Part shown: positions 17,278-25,936 of the stretch, piece after piece
Numbering within the stretch: the stretch's first letter is position 1
Layout: the number at the start of each line of letters is the position of its first letter
Assembly (NCBI GenBank): GCA_910577115.1
Contig: CAJTMC010000001.1
Coordinates: 62,001 to 126,000 of the forward strand
Reading direction: 5' to 3'
Source of the DNA: an uncultured Lachnospiraceae bacterium
Lineage (GTDB): Bacteria; Bacillota; Clostridia; Lachnospirales; Lachnospiraceae
Length of the DNA stretch: 64,000 bases
The notes under the pieces: generated by a model
Seen by the model: the letters and a program-made list of their open reading frames with translations, nothing else
Told to the model about the DNA's origin: nothing
Database searches by the model: none
Made by a program: the position numbers and the translations under genes

Positions 17278-18275
17278 TACCAGTAACATCCTTTTTCTAC
17301 CGTTTGGGCGTCCTTCGGCGTCTCCTCCGCGCTTGGGTTGATCCACGCATCATTGAAAAATGTCGCAATTTTAGACGGATAATTGTTTTCCCACCGATAT
17401 CCCTTAATTCCAAACATCAGCTGTGTTGCCCCGCCCAAATGAATCGCCTGCTTTCCTGCCGCCTTTAGCTTTGCCGCAAGCGGAAAGCCATACGCGCCGC
17501 AGCCTATAATTGCCACGTCAAAATCAATTCTCATCGCCTTGTCAAACATATATTCGAGCGCATCAAACCACGTTTCAAAGCGTTCGTCTTTGATACCGCA
17601 GATTGTCTGTACGGCTTTCAGCGTTTTTAACTCAAATGAGGGCAAAATCGGGTGCTTTTTCCAAATTTCTTTTCTCTTGGGATACTGCGCCCTGATGCTG
17701 TCCTCAAACGGATGAATCACAAGAACCTTTTTCCCTTTTAGCGCCGCAGTCCACGGGCGGCCGCGGTAAAGCCAAGGCTCCAGCCGAAACAAAAAAGTCA
17801 AATCCGCATGAGAGACATATTCCTCTATAATAAAGTCCTCCATATTCAGATGCCACATGGCAAGTAAATCAATCTGCTTACAGGAATCAAGCATCAAATC
17901 CGTAAAAGCATGAAGGTACTGATAGTCAACCGGAAAAAAGCCCGCGCCTGCACCAAGCCTTGTAAACCATCTGTCCAAATACGCGTCGTCTGCGGGAGAA
18001 TGGCCTTTGTAGCGAACTGCCAAATCGCCGACCATCGTCTGTAACTCCGTATTTCCGAAACGACATGCCATAAACGGCTTTCCCTCTATAATTTTGTCAT
18101 AGATATAATCGTTGGTCTTTTTGGAGCCCATAACCCATTTATGTGCGTAATGCGGCATAACAGGCTCCCTGTGAAAATATTTGACAATTCCATGCCGTCT
18201 AAGCGCCTTGTTGAAATAAATATCTCTCCATTTCCAACGTCTTTCATATTTGAGCCACTTTTCTTTTTTATCCAT
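17277..18275 (-). CDS. GT-D-like protein of surface-glycan loci, unknown specificity
   Basis: The product has 332 residues. The segment KPFMACRFGNTELQTMVGDLAVRY resembles the RYGDGE-centred signature of GT-D transferases, with RFGNTE in its place. Later blocks KGKKVLVIHPFEDSIRAQY and FDVAIIGCGAYGFPLAAKLK look like Rossmann-type strands, and GKQAIHLGGATQLMFGIKG is a frequent ending in this family. It may be a divergent GT-D glycosyltransferase; the D-to-N change in the signature leaves catalysis open. No membrane segments are seen. ATG start with GGAGG five bases upstream. It abuts the gene at 18276 without a gap and overlaps the next by one base, so it is part of a tightly coupled series. Confidence 0.68.
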   Translation of the reverse strand: MDKKEKWLKYERRWKWRDIYFNKALRRHGIVKYFHREPVMPHYAHKWVMGSKKTNDYIYDKIIEGKPFMACRFGNTELQTMVGDLAVRYKGHSPADDAYLDRWFTRLGAGAGFFPVDYQYLHAFTDLMLDSCKQIDLLAMWHLNMEDFIIEEYVSHADLTFLFRLEPWLYRGRPWTAALKGKKVLVIHPFEDSIRAQYPKRKEIWKKHPILPSFELKTLKAVQTICGIKDERFETWFDALEYMFDKAMRIDFDVAIIGCGAYGFPLAAKLKAAGKQAIHLGGATQLMFGIKGYRWENNYPSKIATFFNDAWINPSAEETPKDAQTVEKGCYW

Positions 18276-19103
18276 CTAAGCCTCCGTTCTAAGCTTATTT
18301 TCTACCTTTTTCCAAAACTTATGAAACGCTGTCATAACTTTCGTCCGCCGAAAACGCAGCTCCGCCAGACCTCCTACGTTCAGTCTGTGCGAATCAATAA
18401 TCTGCGGATAGGTACTTCGCTCCTCCACTTCCTTTGGATAATGGTTTATTATACCATATTGTGACGGATCCCGAAACTTTTTGATGCCTCTTTTCTTGGA
18501 AATCAGTGAAATCACTGACTGGTCATGGCGATGGTCCACAAAATCGGGATAGTTCTCTTTGCCCATCGTGTTTGGACGGTCGGAGATAATACGGATGTCC
18601 TGTGCATAGGACAAGACCTCCTGAAAGAAGTCTTCCACTTCCGGCGATTTCTTACACACCATATAGCCGCCAATCGACTGTGGTGTATCGGCATATTTCT
18701 CCTCATCACAGCCTGTAAGAATAAAGGCATCCCGCTTTGTGTATTTCCTTTCAAGCATTTCGTTTTGCAACGAAAACAGCATCAGATTAACCTGCTCCTT
18801 CTCCATGCAGTCAATCAGTTTTTGAATGGCATCCACATAAATAGAACCTGCGTCCGTATAAATCAGATAGTCGCCGTCCTGAAGCTCCTGATATCCCCGA
18901 TAAAATACATACGGCTTCCACAGATAATAGCCTCCGCCTCTCGGGTTATCGAGAATCTCTTTATTTGCGGCGCGAAACGCAGCATCAATATCCTCTGCGG
19001 TGTATTCTATCACCCGATCCGCTCCCCACTGTCTGGCAGTTTTACTGTTCAGCCGCTGAGCCCTTCTGAACTTTTTATCTGCATAATTTGCCGCGATAAT
19101 CAT
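18276..19103 (-). CDS. Putative capsule-locus glycosyltransferase with YTDAG motif
   Basis: The product has 275 residues from ATG 19103, chosen because GGAGGT lies eight bases upstream; the frame could extend to 19136 without an RBS. Visible blocks are KKFRRAQRLNSKTARQWGADR, NPRGGGYYLWKPYVFYRGYQ and DGDYLIYTDAGSIYVDAIQKL. The YLWKPY-then-YTDAG order is characteristic of a group of uncharacterised proteins in polysaccharide loci that look like GT-A enzymes with a degenerate DxD. Further on, QSIGGYMVCKKS and DFVDHRHDQSVISLI resemble the acceptor side of GT8/GT32-type folds. The role as a sugar transferase is inferred from this pattern and context. No membrane helices are visible. Confidence 0.66.
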   Translation of the reverse strand: MIIAANYADKKFRRAQRLNSKTARQWGADRVIEYTAEDIDAAFRAANKEILDNPRGGGYYLWKPYVFYRGYQELQDGDYLIYTDAGSIYVDAIQKLIDCMEKEQVNLMLFSLQNEMLERKYTKRDAFILTGCDEEKYADTPQSIGGYMVCKKSPEVEDFFQEVLSYAQDIRIISDRPNTMGKENYPDFVDHRHDQSVISLISKKRGIKKFRDPSQYGIINHYPKEVEERSTYPQIIDSHRLNVGGLAELRFRRTKVMTAFHKFWKKVENKLRTEA

Positions 19104-19190
19104 TATGTCCACCTCCAAAATGCGGTAGTATCCCAATACAACTTTTAGCCCAAACGCACTTATGCGTATGTTCCCCTTCCCAGTCTGCTT

Positions 19191-20018
19191 CTATCTTTTA
19201 AACGCTATTTGAACCCAATATTTTAACTGTTTCACTGCCTCCCAGCCCATTCCTGCCTGCATCATGTAAAACATCCTCTCCCTGAAAAAAAGCCTCATCT
19301 CTGTCTTTTTCAGGCGCATCTGCTGTGACGCGGTAATGGAGCCGCCTGATATTCTGTAATAAATCAGCTCACGATGAATGAGTCCGCAGCGATAACCTTC
19401 ATGCATGATCTTGAGGTTCATCGGATAATCCTCAAACCAACGATAGCGCTCATCATAACCGCCAAGTTTTTGAATAATTTCTATAGGGTAAAACGATCCT
19501 GACGGCGCCACAATACAATTTTGTTTCAATAACATGCGATATTGTTTCTTGTAGTCTGTCTCCGCAGCAAATTCATAACACCTTTTGCAATAGTTTTCAA
19601 CAGCCTCAAAATCTACCGTTTCTCCCACATTATCATCTGAAAACAAATGTACTTTCGCAATCGGAATCACCTTCGGATTTTTCTCACAAAACTTCACATA
19701 CTCCGCCACTGCATCCCTTGCCATATAATCATCTGCCGCAATGAGCTTTACATAAGCGCCCTGCGCATATTTTAACGCGCGATTGATGTTTCCGGGAATT
19801 CCCGTATTTTGCTGTGTTGTGACAAGCCGCATCTTTGGAAGCGCACCCTCATTGTCAGCCAGCCATCGCTGTGTTTCTTCCACTGTATGGTCGGGGGAAC
19901 AGTCGTCCGTAATGATAAGCTCTATATTCTGATAAGTCTGGTTTTTAATACTGTCCAATGTCTGCGCAATCGTTTTTGCCGACTTATATGCAAGAACAAT
20001 AACACTCACGAGTTTCAT
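19191..20018 (-). CDS. GT2-family glycosyltransferase
   Basis: The product has 275 residues. Classical GT2 landmarks are VSVIVLAYKSAKTIAQTLDSI, IELIITDDCSPDHT, YVKLIAADDYMARDA (metal-binding DD), and RYRWFEDYPMNLKIMHEGYRC at the acceptor side. A C-terminal amphipathic stretch rich in aromatic and basic residues may sit on the membrane. It is likely cytoplasmic and adds a sugar to the lipid-linked repeat unit. ATG 20018 has AGGAG five bases upstream. It follows the Wzy-like polymerase gene by 38 bases and precedes the YTDAG protein by 87 bases, one of the larger gaps in this part, in which I see only a short ACGCA/TGCGT hairpin near 19155. Confidence 0.87.
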   Translation of the reverse strand: MKLVSVIVLAYKSAKTIAQTLDSIKNQTYQNIELIITDDCSPDHTVEETQRWLADNEGALPKMRLVTTQQNTGIPGNINRALKYAQGAYVKLIAADDYMARDAVAEYVKFCEKNPKVIPIAKVHLFSDDNVGETVDFEAVENYCKRCYEFAAETDYKKQYRMLLKQNCIVAPSGSFYPIEIIQKLGGYDERYRWFEDYPMNLKIMHEGYRCGLIHRELIYYRISGGSITASQQMRLKKTEMRLFFRERMFYMMQAGMGWEAVKQLKYWVQIAFKR

Positions 20019-20056
20019 AACCGCTCCTCCGCTTCAAATGCATTTGTATTTCGTAA

Positions 20057-21223
20057 TCAGCCTGTAACCAGCCCCTTTACCTGCCAAAAGTACCCCTCAT
20101 ACCTATGCTTTTTTACAAACGGCTGATACCAGTAATAGCCCAACAGAATAAAGAGATAATTTCTCAGGATATAAAAGGATATCAAATGTGCCTCCATAAT
20201 CGTAAATAATGTATATCCTGCCACAATAACAACAATCGTGTAATCCTCTTTTCGAAAGCTTTGATAAATCAGATATAGGTTCATCAGCACATAGAGAATA
20301 CCGGGAATAATTCCATACCAGTAAAAAAGCTTAATCAAGCCCGCGTCAAAATATTCCGTATTTTGTGCCGACGCAAACGGCAGCCAGTTTTCGAAGCGCG
20401 CGGCTTCAATCTTATGCGCAAACTTAAATCTCCCGTTCAGAATGGTATCCAACCGGTCAATCAGCTCATTCTCAATCCCGGTATGAGAACCAACTGCCGA
20501 AAAAATCACAATTCCAAGCACAAACAATGCACCAAGTATATAAATCGTTCTACTTTTCCTGAGCGGTTTACAGTATTTTAACAGCGCCACGCCTGCAATC
20601 ACTGCCGTACACACCAAAAAGCCTGTATTGGAATCCGTATAGCAATAGGAAAAATAGTTTAAACATTCCAAAAGCAGAAAGTGATACCATTTCATTTTTT
20701 CCGAATTCAGGTACAGGCAGAGCGAAACCATCATAAACAGCATACACTGAAAAGCATTCGGGTGTCCCATTCCAAAGCAATAGCGCGTTTCTATAATACT
20801 TGGATACTCGCCTCTTCCAAAGTTTGCCGTTATCTTAAAATCGCCGAAAATGCCAAATCCGGAAAGTGCAAACAAAATCACAGTTCCCGCAAGGGTAAGC
20901 CAAAGCGTAAGCCTTAACATTTTCCTCAAATCCACGCCCTTGCATGCCGCCACAAACGCCACAATCCTGACCGTCTCGTCGCGCTCGTTGACCAAATACG
21001 ATACAAACGCAACCGCGCCAAAAAAGAGGATGCACAGCCATTCGTCCCGCGAATATTTCGTCGCTGCAATTTTGATACAGCAAAGAAGGAACGTAATCCG
21101 GAACAACTGTCCCTCAATTGGATTTATATATGCACTTTTATCAATCATCACAATGACAAGCTCAATCACAAGAGCAAGCCAAAAGCATACCATGCCTATT
21201 TTCTCTAATTTATCTGTCTTCAT
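20057..21223 (-). CDS. Wzy-like polysaccharide polymerase (O-antigen ligase/polymerase family)
   Basis: The product has 388 residues with about ten transmembrane helices. The segment RYCFGMGHPNAFQCMLF matches the RxGFGHPN region conserved in Firmicutes Wzy-type polymerases, and a large polar loop (about 255-305) sits between later helices, as expected for this class. It would join exported repeat units into a polymer on the outside of the membrane. As the only polymerase candidate in the window, it suggests Wzy-dependent assembly, with an ABC exporter acting as the flippase. The start overlaps the upstream stop by four bases (ATGA, 21220-21223). Wzy proteins are poorly conserved, so the assignment leans on topology, the GHPN motif and context. 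Confidence 0.8.
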   Translation of the reverse strand: MKTDKLEKIGMVCFWLALVIELVIVMIDKSAYINPIEGQLFRITFLLCCIKIAATKYSRDEWLCILFFGAVAFVSYLVNERDETVRIVAFVAACKGVDLRKMLRLTLWLTLAGTVILFALSGFGIFGDFKITANFGRGEYPSIIETRYCFGMGHPNAFQCMLFMMVSLCLYLNSEKMKWYHFLLLECLNYFSYCYTDSNTGFLVCTAVIAGVALLKYCKPLRKSRTIYILGALFVLGIVIFSAVGSHTGIENELIDRLDTILNGRFKFAHKIEAARFENWLPFASAQNTEYFDAGLIKLFYWYGIIPGILYVLMNLYLIYQSFRKEDYTIVVIVAGYTLFTIMEAHLISFYILRNYLFILLGYYWYQPFVKKHRYEGYFWQVKGLVTG

Positions 21224-22062
21224 CGTATCAATCCCAACGCCTGTCGCAGCTTCTTAAATTTTCTTGGTCTGTTTTCGTACTTATACTGTATATACGCACT
21301 GCACTCCGGCAGTTTTGCCTCAAATGCCGCCTCATCATTCATATAGTCCTGCACTTCACAAAATGAATTGAAAAGAATCGGCAAAATCCGCTCTATCTGA
21401 TGCGCCTCCGAGGGAAAGCCCGGAGACATTCCATAATTCATAATTTTGTTCAAATTCAAATAAAATTCCCTGCTGTGGCGCAAAATCTGTTCCCTGCGGA
21501 CAATATAGCACGCGCCCGAAGAAAACATCAGATACTGCGGTATCATGGGCTTTTTGTAGATAAACCGCAATAAATCGTCCACATCGTTAAAGTATTTCTT
21601 TGGGTGATTTTCCGATTCCACATACCACGAATCGTTTTTCTCCACATAGACGTTTTCCATTGCAATAAAAGTGTTGCCCGCCACATTCTGCTCCCCGTTT
21701 TCCTGATACTTTGAAAATCTGTCCCAGTACTGCTTTTCATCGTACAAAAAAGTAAAGCTCTTATCATCATACACACAGTCAAAAAACGCTTTGGAGCAGT
21801 GGCGTCCAATCATATTTCCCTTCAATAAACACATCACTTCGGGAAGATTGTCATAATTTTCCGCAAAAAACGAAAAATAACTTGTTATATTATGCCCTGT
21901 ATTTTCCACTTCCTTTATGTTTAACTTCATATTTTTTAGCTGCGCTTTAACCGCATTATCCGTAGAGCAGTCATAGATGACATAATCCTTGCAATATGAC
22001 AGGAGCTCTGTCGGAACTGTATTAAAATTGTGGATTACAAAAAAATTATCCGTTTTTTTCAT
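21220..22062 (-). CDS. DUF3431-like putative glycosyltransferase
   Basis: The product has 280 residues. The block NTGHNITSYFSFFAENYDNLPEVMCLLKGNMIGRH resembles the NxGxxxxxYLxxIxxNYDxLPDxxxFxQG core of DUF3431 proteins, a family found in polysaccharide loci and related to glycosyltransferase folds. Later YLMFSSGACYIVRREQILRHS resembles the acceptor-side segment of GT-A enzymes, including DUF3431 and DUF5672 proteins. No membrane segments are seen. ATG 22062 follows an AGGGG site, overlapping the GT2 gene by 17 bases. The catalytic role is a prediction from family context; no DxD is obvious. Confidence 0.68.
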   Translation of the reverse strand: MKKTDNFFVIHNFNTVPTELLSYCKDYVIYDCSTDNAVKAQLKNMKLNIKEVENTGHNITSYFSFFAENYDNLPEVMCLLKGNMIGRHCSKAFFDCVYDDKSFTFLYDEKQYWDRFSKYQENGEQNVAGNTFIAMENVYVEKNDSWYVESENHPKKYFNDVDDLLRFIYKKPMIPQYLMFSSGACYIVRREQILRHSREFYLNLNKIMNYGMSPGFPSEAHQIERILPILFNSFCEVQDYMNDEAAFEAKLPECSAYIQYKYENRPRKFKKLRQALGLIR

Positions 22063-22996
22063 TCTTATGCCCCTGCCCCTTTCTTAGCGCGCGGTTTTTA
22101 CCAAATCTTGCATTCCAAAAGCATCTTGCGCTCTCGCAAAGCTCGCATGCATATGCCTTAAAAAACAAGGAAGGCTCTATCCCAAGCGCTCTCGCCTCTC
22201 CTATGCCTTTTCCATACTTCACAAGAAACTGCTTTAAAAAATATTCCCGACACATTTTGCTCTCTCTCAGCCTGTATTTTTCATACATATAGCGGTAATC
22301 GTTGTAGATGCGCATATCCTTTTTTGAAAAGCTCTCTGTATACTGATGTTCGTGTACTCCTATGGATATCAGCGGTTTTGTTGTGTATACAAATTTGGGG
22401 CTTTTGATCAGCAGATCAAAATAGAGATACATATCCGACGCCCAGTTGCTCTTCTCATCAAACAGCGTAAGCGATTCTCCGCGCCTGTAAATCACAGCGC
22501 TCGGTGCGCCAATCTCATTTCCCCTGAATAAAAATCTATAATCTCTGCGCAGTCCGCCGATAAACTGCGGCGTGGCATGTCTGTCGTAAAATTTCATATT
22601 GTCGTCCAACGAAACCTGCCTGCTGCCCGCAAACGCAAGCATCGCATCCGGTGACTTGTCCAAAAGCGCCGCATACGCGCCAAGACTTTCCGCATCCGTA
22701 AACCAGTCGTCGCTGAACATAATTTTGATATATTCACCCTGTGCCATTTTAATTGCCGCATTCCAGTTAAAAATATGCCCGTAAGGCTTTGCGTTGTGGA
22801 TATAATTGATGTTTTTATGATTTTCCATAAACGCCGCCACAATCTTCTCTGTCTCGTCATCTGTGGAATCATCCGATATATTCACCTCAAAATCCGTATA
22901 CGTTTGCGCATAAATTGATTTTAAGAGCCGTTCCACCTCAGATGCATTATTGTAGGCAGGTGCGCATATGGAAACCTTTGGCGTATCTGATGTCAT
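22046..22996 (-). CDS. GT2-family glycosyltransferase
   Basis: The product has 316 residues. The N-terminal half is a standard GT-A domain: VSICAPAYNNASEVERLLKSI, FEVNISDDSTDDETEKIV, YIKIMFSDDWFTDAESL. The second half carries RGNEIGAPSAVIYRRGE and SNWASDMYLYFDLLIKS, as in capsule GT2 enzymes. The C-terminus is basic and may touch the membrane. It is translationally coupled to the upstream GT17 gene (ATGA at 22993-22996) and overlaps the next gene by 17 bases. Donor and acceptor unknown. Confidence 0.87.
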   Translation of the reverse strand: MTSDTPKVSICAPAYNNASEVERLLKSIYAQTYTDFEVNISDDSTDDETEKIVAAFMENHKNINYIHNAKPYGHIFNWNAAIKMAQGEYIKIMFSDDWFTDAESLGAYAALLDKSPDAMLAFAGSRQVSLDDNMKFYDRHATPQFIGGLRRDYRFLFRGNEIGAPSAVIYRRGESLTLFDEKSNWASDMYLYFDLLIKSPKFVYTTKPLISIGVHEHQYTESFSKKDMRIYNDYRYMYEKYRLRESKMCREYFLKQFLVKYGKGIGEARALGIEPSLFFKAYACELCESARCFWNARFGKNRALRKGQGHKNEKNG

Positions 22997-23943
22997 CTTC
23001 CTAACACTTTCCTTCCAATTCTCTTCATTCCGACAAGAATATCATAACATATGTTTTTTATTCTTACTTTCATTCTGCGCAGCGCTCTGTCCGCCGCCTT
23101 CTCTTCATGCATAATCAGAAAATCCAGCTCTTTTTGGTGCTCCCTGATGTACTTTGGAAAGCTCTCGTCAATCTTACACCGCACAAAGCGCGCATTTCTG
23201 CCGAAAATGTCTTTTCCGTCCTTAATCTGATCCGTCACGTTTGATAACACATGTTTCGAATTATATTCCTGATGCGCCGCCGAGACCACCTTCTCCTGCA
23301 CGCGCTTGCGGATATCCTTCTCACCATGTCCGCCCATATAGCCAAAATGCCAGCCGCCATCGTCCACGCGGATACCAATTTCCTTCCGCTCGGGAAACCG
23401 CAGCTCGCCGAGCATTAAATTCTGCTCCCGCAAAAGCTGATAGCTGAGCATCTTCGTGCCAATCCATTTCTTCTGCTTCACACCCTCAAATTCTCCCGCG
23501 TAGGAAAGCAGGCTTCCCGACACTTCCTCCATATTGAGGTAGCAGTAAAAAAGCCGCTGTGCAAAGTGATAAATTTTATCCTTCCGGAAATTCTGCAAAA
23601 TTTCCTGTATTTTGTCCGGATTAGGGATCTCGTCAAGGTCGCTGAAAATAATTACATCATCGTCAGTGCAGTCCTTCAAGCCCCTTGTCACTGCATTTTT
23701 CTGAAACGTATCGCGATAATGCGTGTCCCCCTGCGGCGTATCCTCAACAACGATATGAATAATCTTGTCCGCAAATTCGGCAAACATGTCCTTGTTCTCT
23801 TCATAGTATAACGGCTTTTTGAGACCGGAAAAGGTCTCTGTCGCCTCGCTGATGACAAACCGATCCACCACCGGACTTAACACATTCAGGCGGATTTTCA
23901 ATATATCAAGCTCATTAAAAAACTGAAAGCAATCGTAAACCAT
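22993..23943 (-). CDS. GT17-family glycosyltransferase (MGAT3-like)
   Basis: The product has 316 residues. It shows the hallmark opening of GT17: VYDCFQFFNELDILKIRLNVL, VDRFVISEATETFSGLKKPLYYEEN, and the metal-binding DDDVIIFSDLDEIPNPDKI, followed by WHFGYMGGHGEKDIRKRVQ. GT17 is named for the eukaryotic beta-1,4-mannosyl-glycoprotein N-acetylglucosaminyltransferase that adds bisecting GlcNAc. Bacterial members occur in capsule and lipopolysaccharide loci and mostly lack tested activity. It is a cytoplasmic enzyme with a basic C-terminus. Start ATG 23943 with GGGA upstream. The family assignment is firm; the linkage made is unknown. Confidence 0.86.
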   Translation of the reverse strand: MVYDCFQFFNELDILKIRLNVLSPVVDRFVISEATETFSGLKKPLYYEENKDMFAEFADKIIHIVVEDTPQGDTHYRDTFQKNAVTRGLKDCTDDDVIIFSDLDEIPNPDKIQEILQNFRKDKIYHFAQRLFYCYLNMEEVSGSLLSYAGEFEGVKQKKWIGTKMLSYQLLREQNLMLGELRFPERKEIGIRVDDGGWHFGYMGGHGEKDIRKRVQEKVVSAAHQEYNSKHVLSNVTDQIKDGKDIFGRNARFVRCKIDESFPKYIREHQKELDFLIMHEEKAADRALRRMKVRIKNICYDILVGMKRIGRKVLGR

Positions 23944-23967
23944 CTAAAATCCCATTCTTTCTCTATA

Positions 23968-24708
23968 TTATGCTTTTCCATGACGTAAAAGCTTTTTTAC
24001 ACGTTCCTTAAACGGCAGTTTGATAAAATTCGGATACTGTGCATTCGTCCCCTCCCATTTATGAAACGCAAACGGCGTAATTCCCTGCACCTCGGGTATC
24101 ATTTTTTCATGGCTGTAATATTTTGCCACCTCCAATGGCGCAATCCGCATTCCCTCCGCCTCCAGAAGATGTCTGATTTTGCAGCAGATAAAGCCGTCCT
24201 CATAAAACCACATTTTTCCGTAGGCATACTCTCCTTCCCACGGAATCCCTGCCTTTTTGGGAAAATCCATCAAACGCTTGCTCCGAATCCCCGCACTGTT
24301 TCCCACACGGCAGATATTTCCGTCCTTGTCGCGGTAAGTCGTGGTATCACCCTCGGGCGGCAGCGGCCACGGCGCACCGATATAATCATACTCAAGAAAT
24401 TCGTCGCGCCACAGCTCCGGATGCACCACAAAGCCGTCCGCGTGCACAATCAGCGCAAAATCTGTATGGATATGGCTGCCAAGCTCATAGACCATTTTAT
24501 AATTAAAGTCATCAATACTGCAAAGCTTGTCCGTATGGCTGTAACGAATGCTCTTCGGCAGGCAAAACGGCTTTCTGTGGGTAATCAGCACCGCATCGCC
24601 AAATTCAATGCCCCGCATACTGTAAAGCATCGCCTTGATCGTTGCCCGTATATTCACGCTTGTCATCGCCACTAATGTGACATTTGGCAGCTTTCGCTTT
24701 TCCTGCAT
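23968..24708 (-). CDS. DUF5672 putative glycosyltransferase
   Basis: The product has 246 residues covering one DUF5672 domain. Seen in order: NVTLVAMTSVNIRATIKAM, DFNYKMVYELGSHIHTDFALIVHADGF, EFLEYDYIGAPWPLP, then NICRVGNSAGIRSKRLMDF, and WFYEDGFICCKIRHLLE. This family has the layout of a GT-A transferase with HADG in place of DxD and is widespread in surface-glycan clusters; no activity is established that I know of. ATG 24708 has GGGGGA four bases and AGGAG about twelve bases upstream. It is 44 bases after the fucosyltransferase-like gene and 24 bases before the GT17 gene. Confidence 0.78.
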   Translation of the reverse strand: MQEKRKLPNVTLVAMTSVNIRATIKAMLYSMRGIEFGDAVLITHRKPFCLPKSIRYSHTDKLCSIDDFNYKMVYELGSHIHTDFALIVHADGFVVHPELWRDEFLEYDYIGAPWPLPPEGDTTTYRDKDGNICRVGNSAGIRSKRLMDFPKKAGIPWEGEYAYGKMWFYEDGFICCKIRHLLEAEGMRIAPLEVAKYYSHEKMIPEVQGITPFAFHKWEGTNAQYPNFIKLPFKERVKKLLRHGKA

Positions 24709-24752
24709 CTGATCCCCCTGCTCCTTTCGACAGCCAGTGTTTCCATTTGGCG

Positions 24753-25832
24753 TTATTGTTTCGTCATCCGCCGCCTTAACGACCGCAGCGCTCTTATCGA
24801 CAAATCGCGGTAAATCAGGCTTTTTGCCCTGACCTTTGCCATTGTCAAAGCCATTCCCGCAAGCGGAGTGCCAATCCGTCGATACGTTTTCGATCTTTTT
24901 TTATATTCCGCAAGCTCTGCTCTGCACTCCTGCGCCGAAAACAGCCTGCCTTTCTTGTCCATATAAGAAAAGCCGTCATAAATGTTCTGCTCCGACGCCC
25001 AGTAGCCGTCCGACACGTTATGTCTTGCCCAGTACTTTGGCGCAATTATATACTTTACTGTTTCACTTGTAAACGCGGGAAAAAAGGCAAATGAGGAATT
25101 TGACAAAATTAAATAACTAGCGTTTTTTATTATTGTATAATCCTTTGCAAGCGCAAAATGATGCGCCTCCACCTCGGGAAGCACGCGCCTTGCCGCGTCC
25201 ACGTCATCCGTCACAATCATAAATTCCATGTCAGGGCGCAGCTTCCGCATTTCTTTCATCGCGTCAAGCCAGTATTTCCGCCTGAGAAACAGCTCGGGGT
25301 TCCCCGCATACTCGCCACCGCGCACATTGATAATACACAAATTTTCTTTCGCATACGCATGACAGTCATATTCTGGCTTCACCGCAAGCCATTTTCTGAT
25401 TTCGTCCCGATACTGTCCAAAATACGCCCACGCCTGCATATTTCCGTACAAAAGCGTTGTTTTATTTAAATTTAAGAGCGTCTTATCTGCTCCCGAAATA
25501 TAGCAGCCGTGCTCGATATCGTGCATGGAATTTCCAAGAAAAATCCTGTCCTCGCGCTCATGGTACACCTCGTCAAACACTTCCTTAGGCACGTCAAGAC
25601 CGCAGTCAATGTCCATGAAGTACATTCCCTTGTTGCAATGGCGCACCTCGTCATGACCATGACAAAATTCGTCATGGGTATTATTGGCAAAGATCTCCCT
25701 GTTTAATATGCTAAACTCATATCCCTTCGCATATGCAAGACAACGCGTCGTCACATAGCAGAAAAGCTGGTTCCCAAGCCCCTGTCCCTTTAAAAGCTCT
25801 GTCGCAATGATCGGTCTGTCACCCATATTCAT
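24753..25832 (-). CDS. GT11-like alpha-1,2-fucosyltransferase family protein, divergent
   Basis: The product has 359 residues from ATG 25832 (MNMGDRP), chosen because AGGAAGG lies seven bases upstream; the frame extends to 25898 without a site. GT11 features are ATELLKGQGLGNQLFCYVTTR at the N-terminus, the donor-binding region INVRGGEYAGN, and SYLILSNSSFAFFPAFTS near the end. The usual HxRRGDY motif is altered to NVRGGEY, keeping one arginine and the acidic residue, so activity or donor use may be changed. A second, more canonical GT11 is at 31367-32272. If active it would add fucose (or a related deoxy sugar) in alpha-1,2 linkage. It follows the second ABC exporter by about 100 bases. Confidence 0.8.
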   Translation of the reverse strand: MNMGDRPIIATELLKGQGLGNQLFCYVTTRCLAYAKGYEFSILNREIFANNTHDEFCHGHDEVRHCNKGMYFMDIDCGLDVPKEVFDEVYHEREDRIFLGNSMHDIEHGCYISGADKTLLNLNKTTLLYGNMQAWAYFGQYRDEIRKWLAVKPEYDCHAYAKENLCIINVRGGEYAGNPELFLRRKYWLDAMKEMRKLRPDMEFMIVTDDVDAARRVLPEVEAHHFALAKDYTIIKNASYLILSNSSFAFFPAFTSETVKYIIAPKYWARHNVSDGYWASEQNIYDGFSYMDKKGRLFSAQECRAELAEYKKRSKTYRRIGTPLAGMALTMAKVRAKSLIYRDLSIRALRSLRRRMTKQ

Positions 25833-25936
25833 CCTCATGCCTTCCTGTAATCCGCAAATTGTTCCCCTGTCCAAAGTTGCCCTGTAAAGCTTTAACATTT
25901 GTTATTTGGCAGTTTTTAGTGCCTTAGAACTTCTCA

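Noticed and set aside
24061..24675. Plus-strand open frame of 204 codons
   Set aside because: It lies entirely within the DUF5672 gene on the other strand, its translation is rich in His, Arg and Cys with no recognisable domain, and it has no RBS. It is a shadow.
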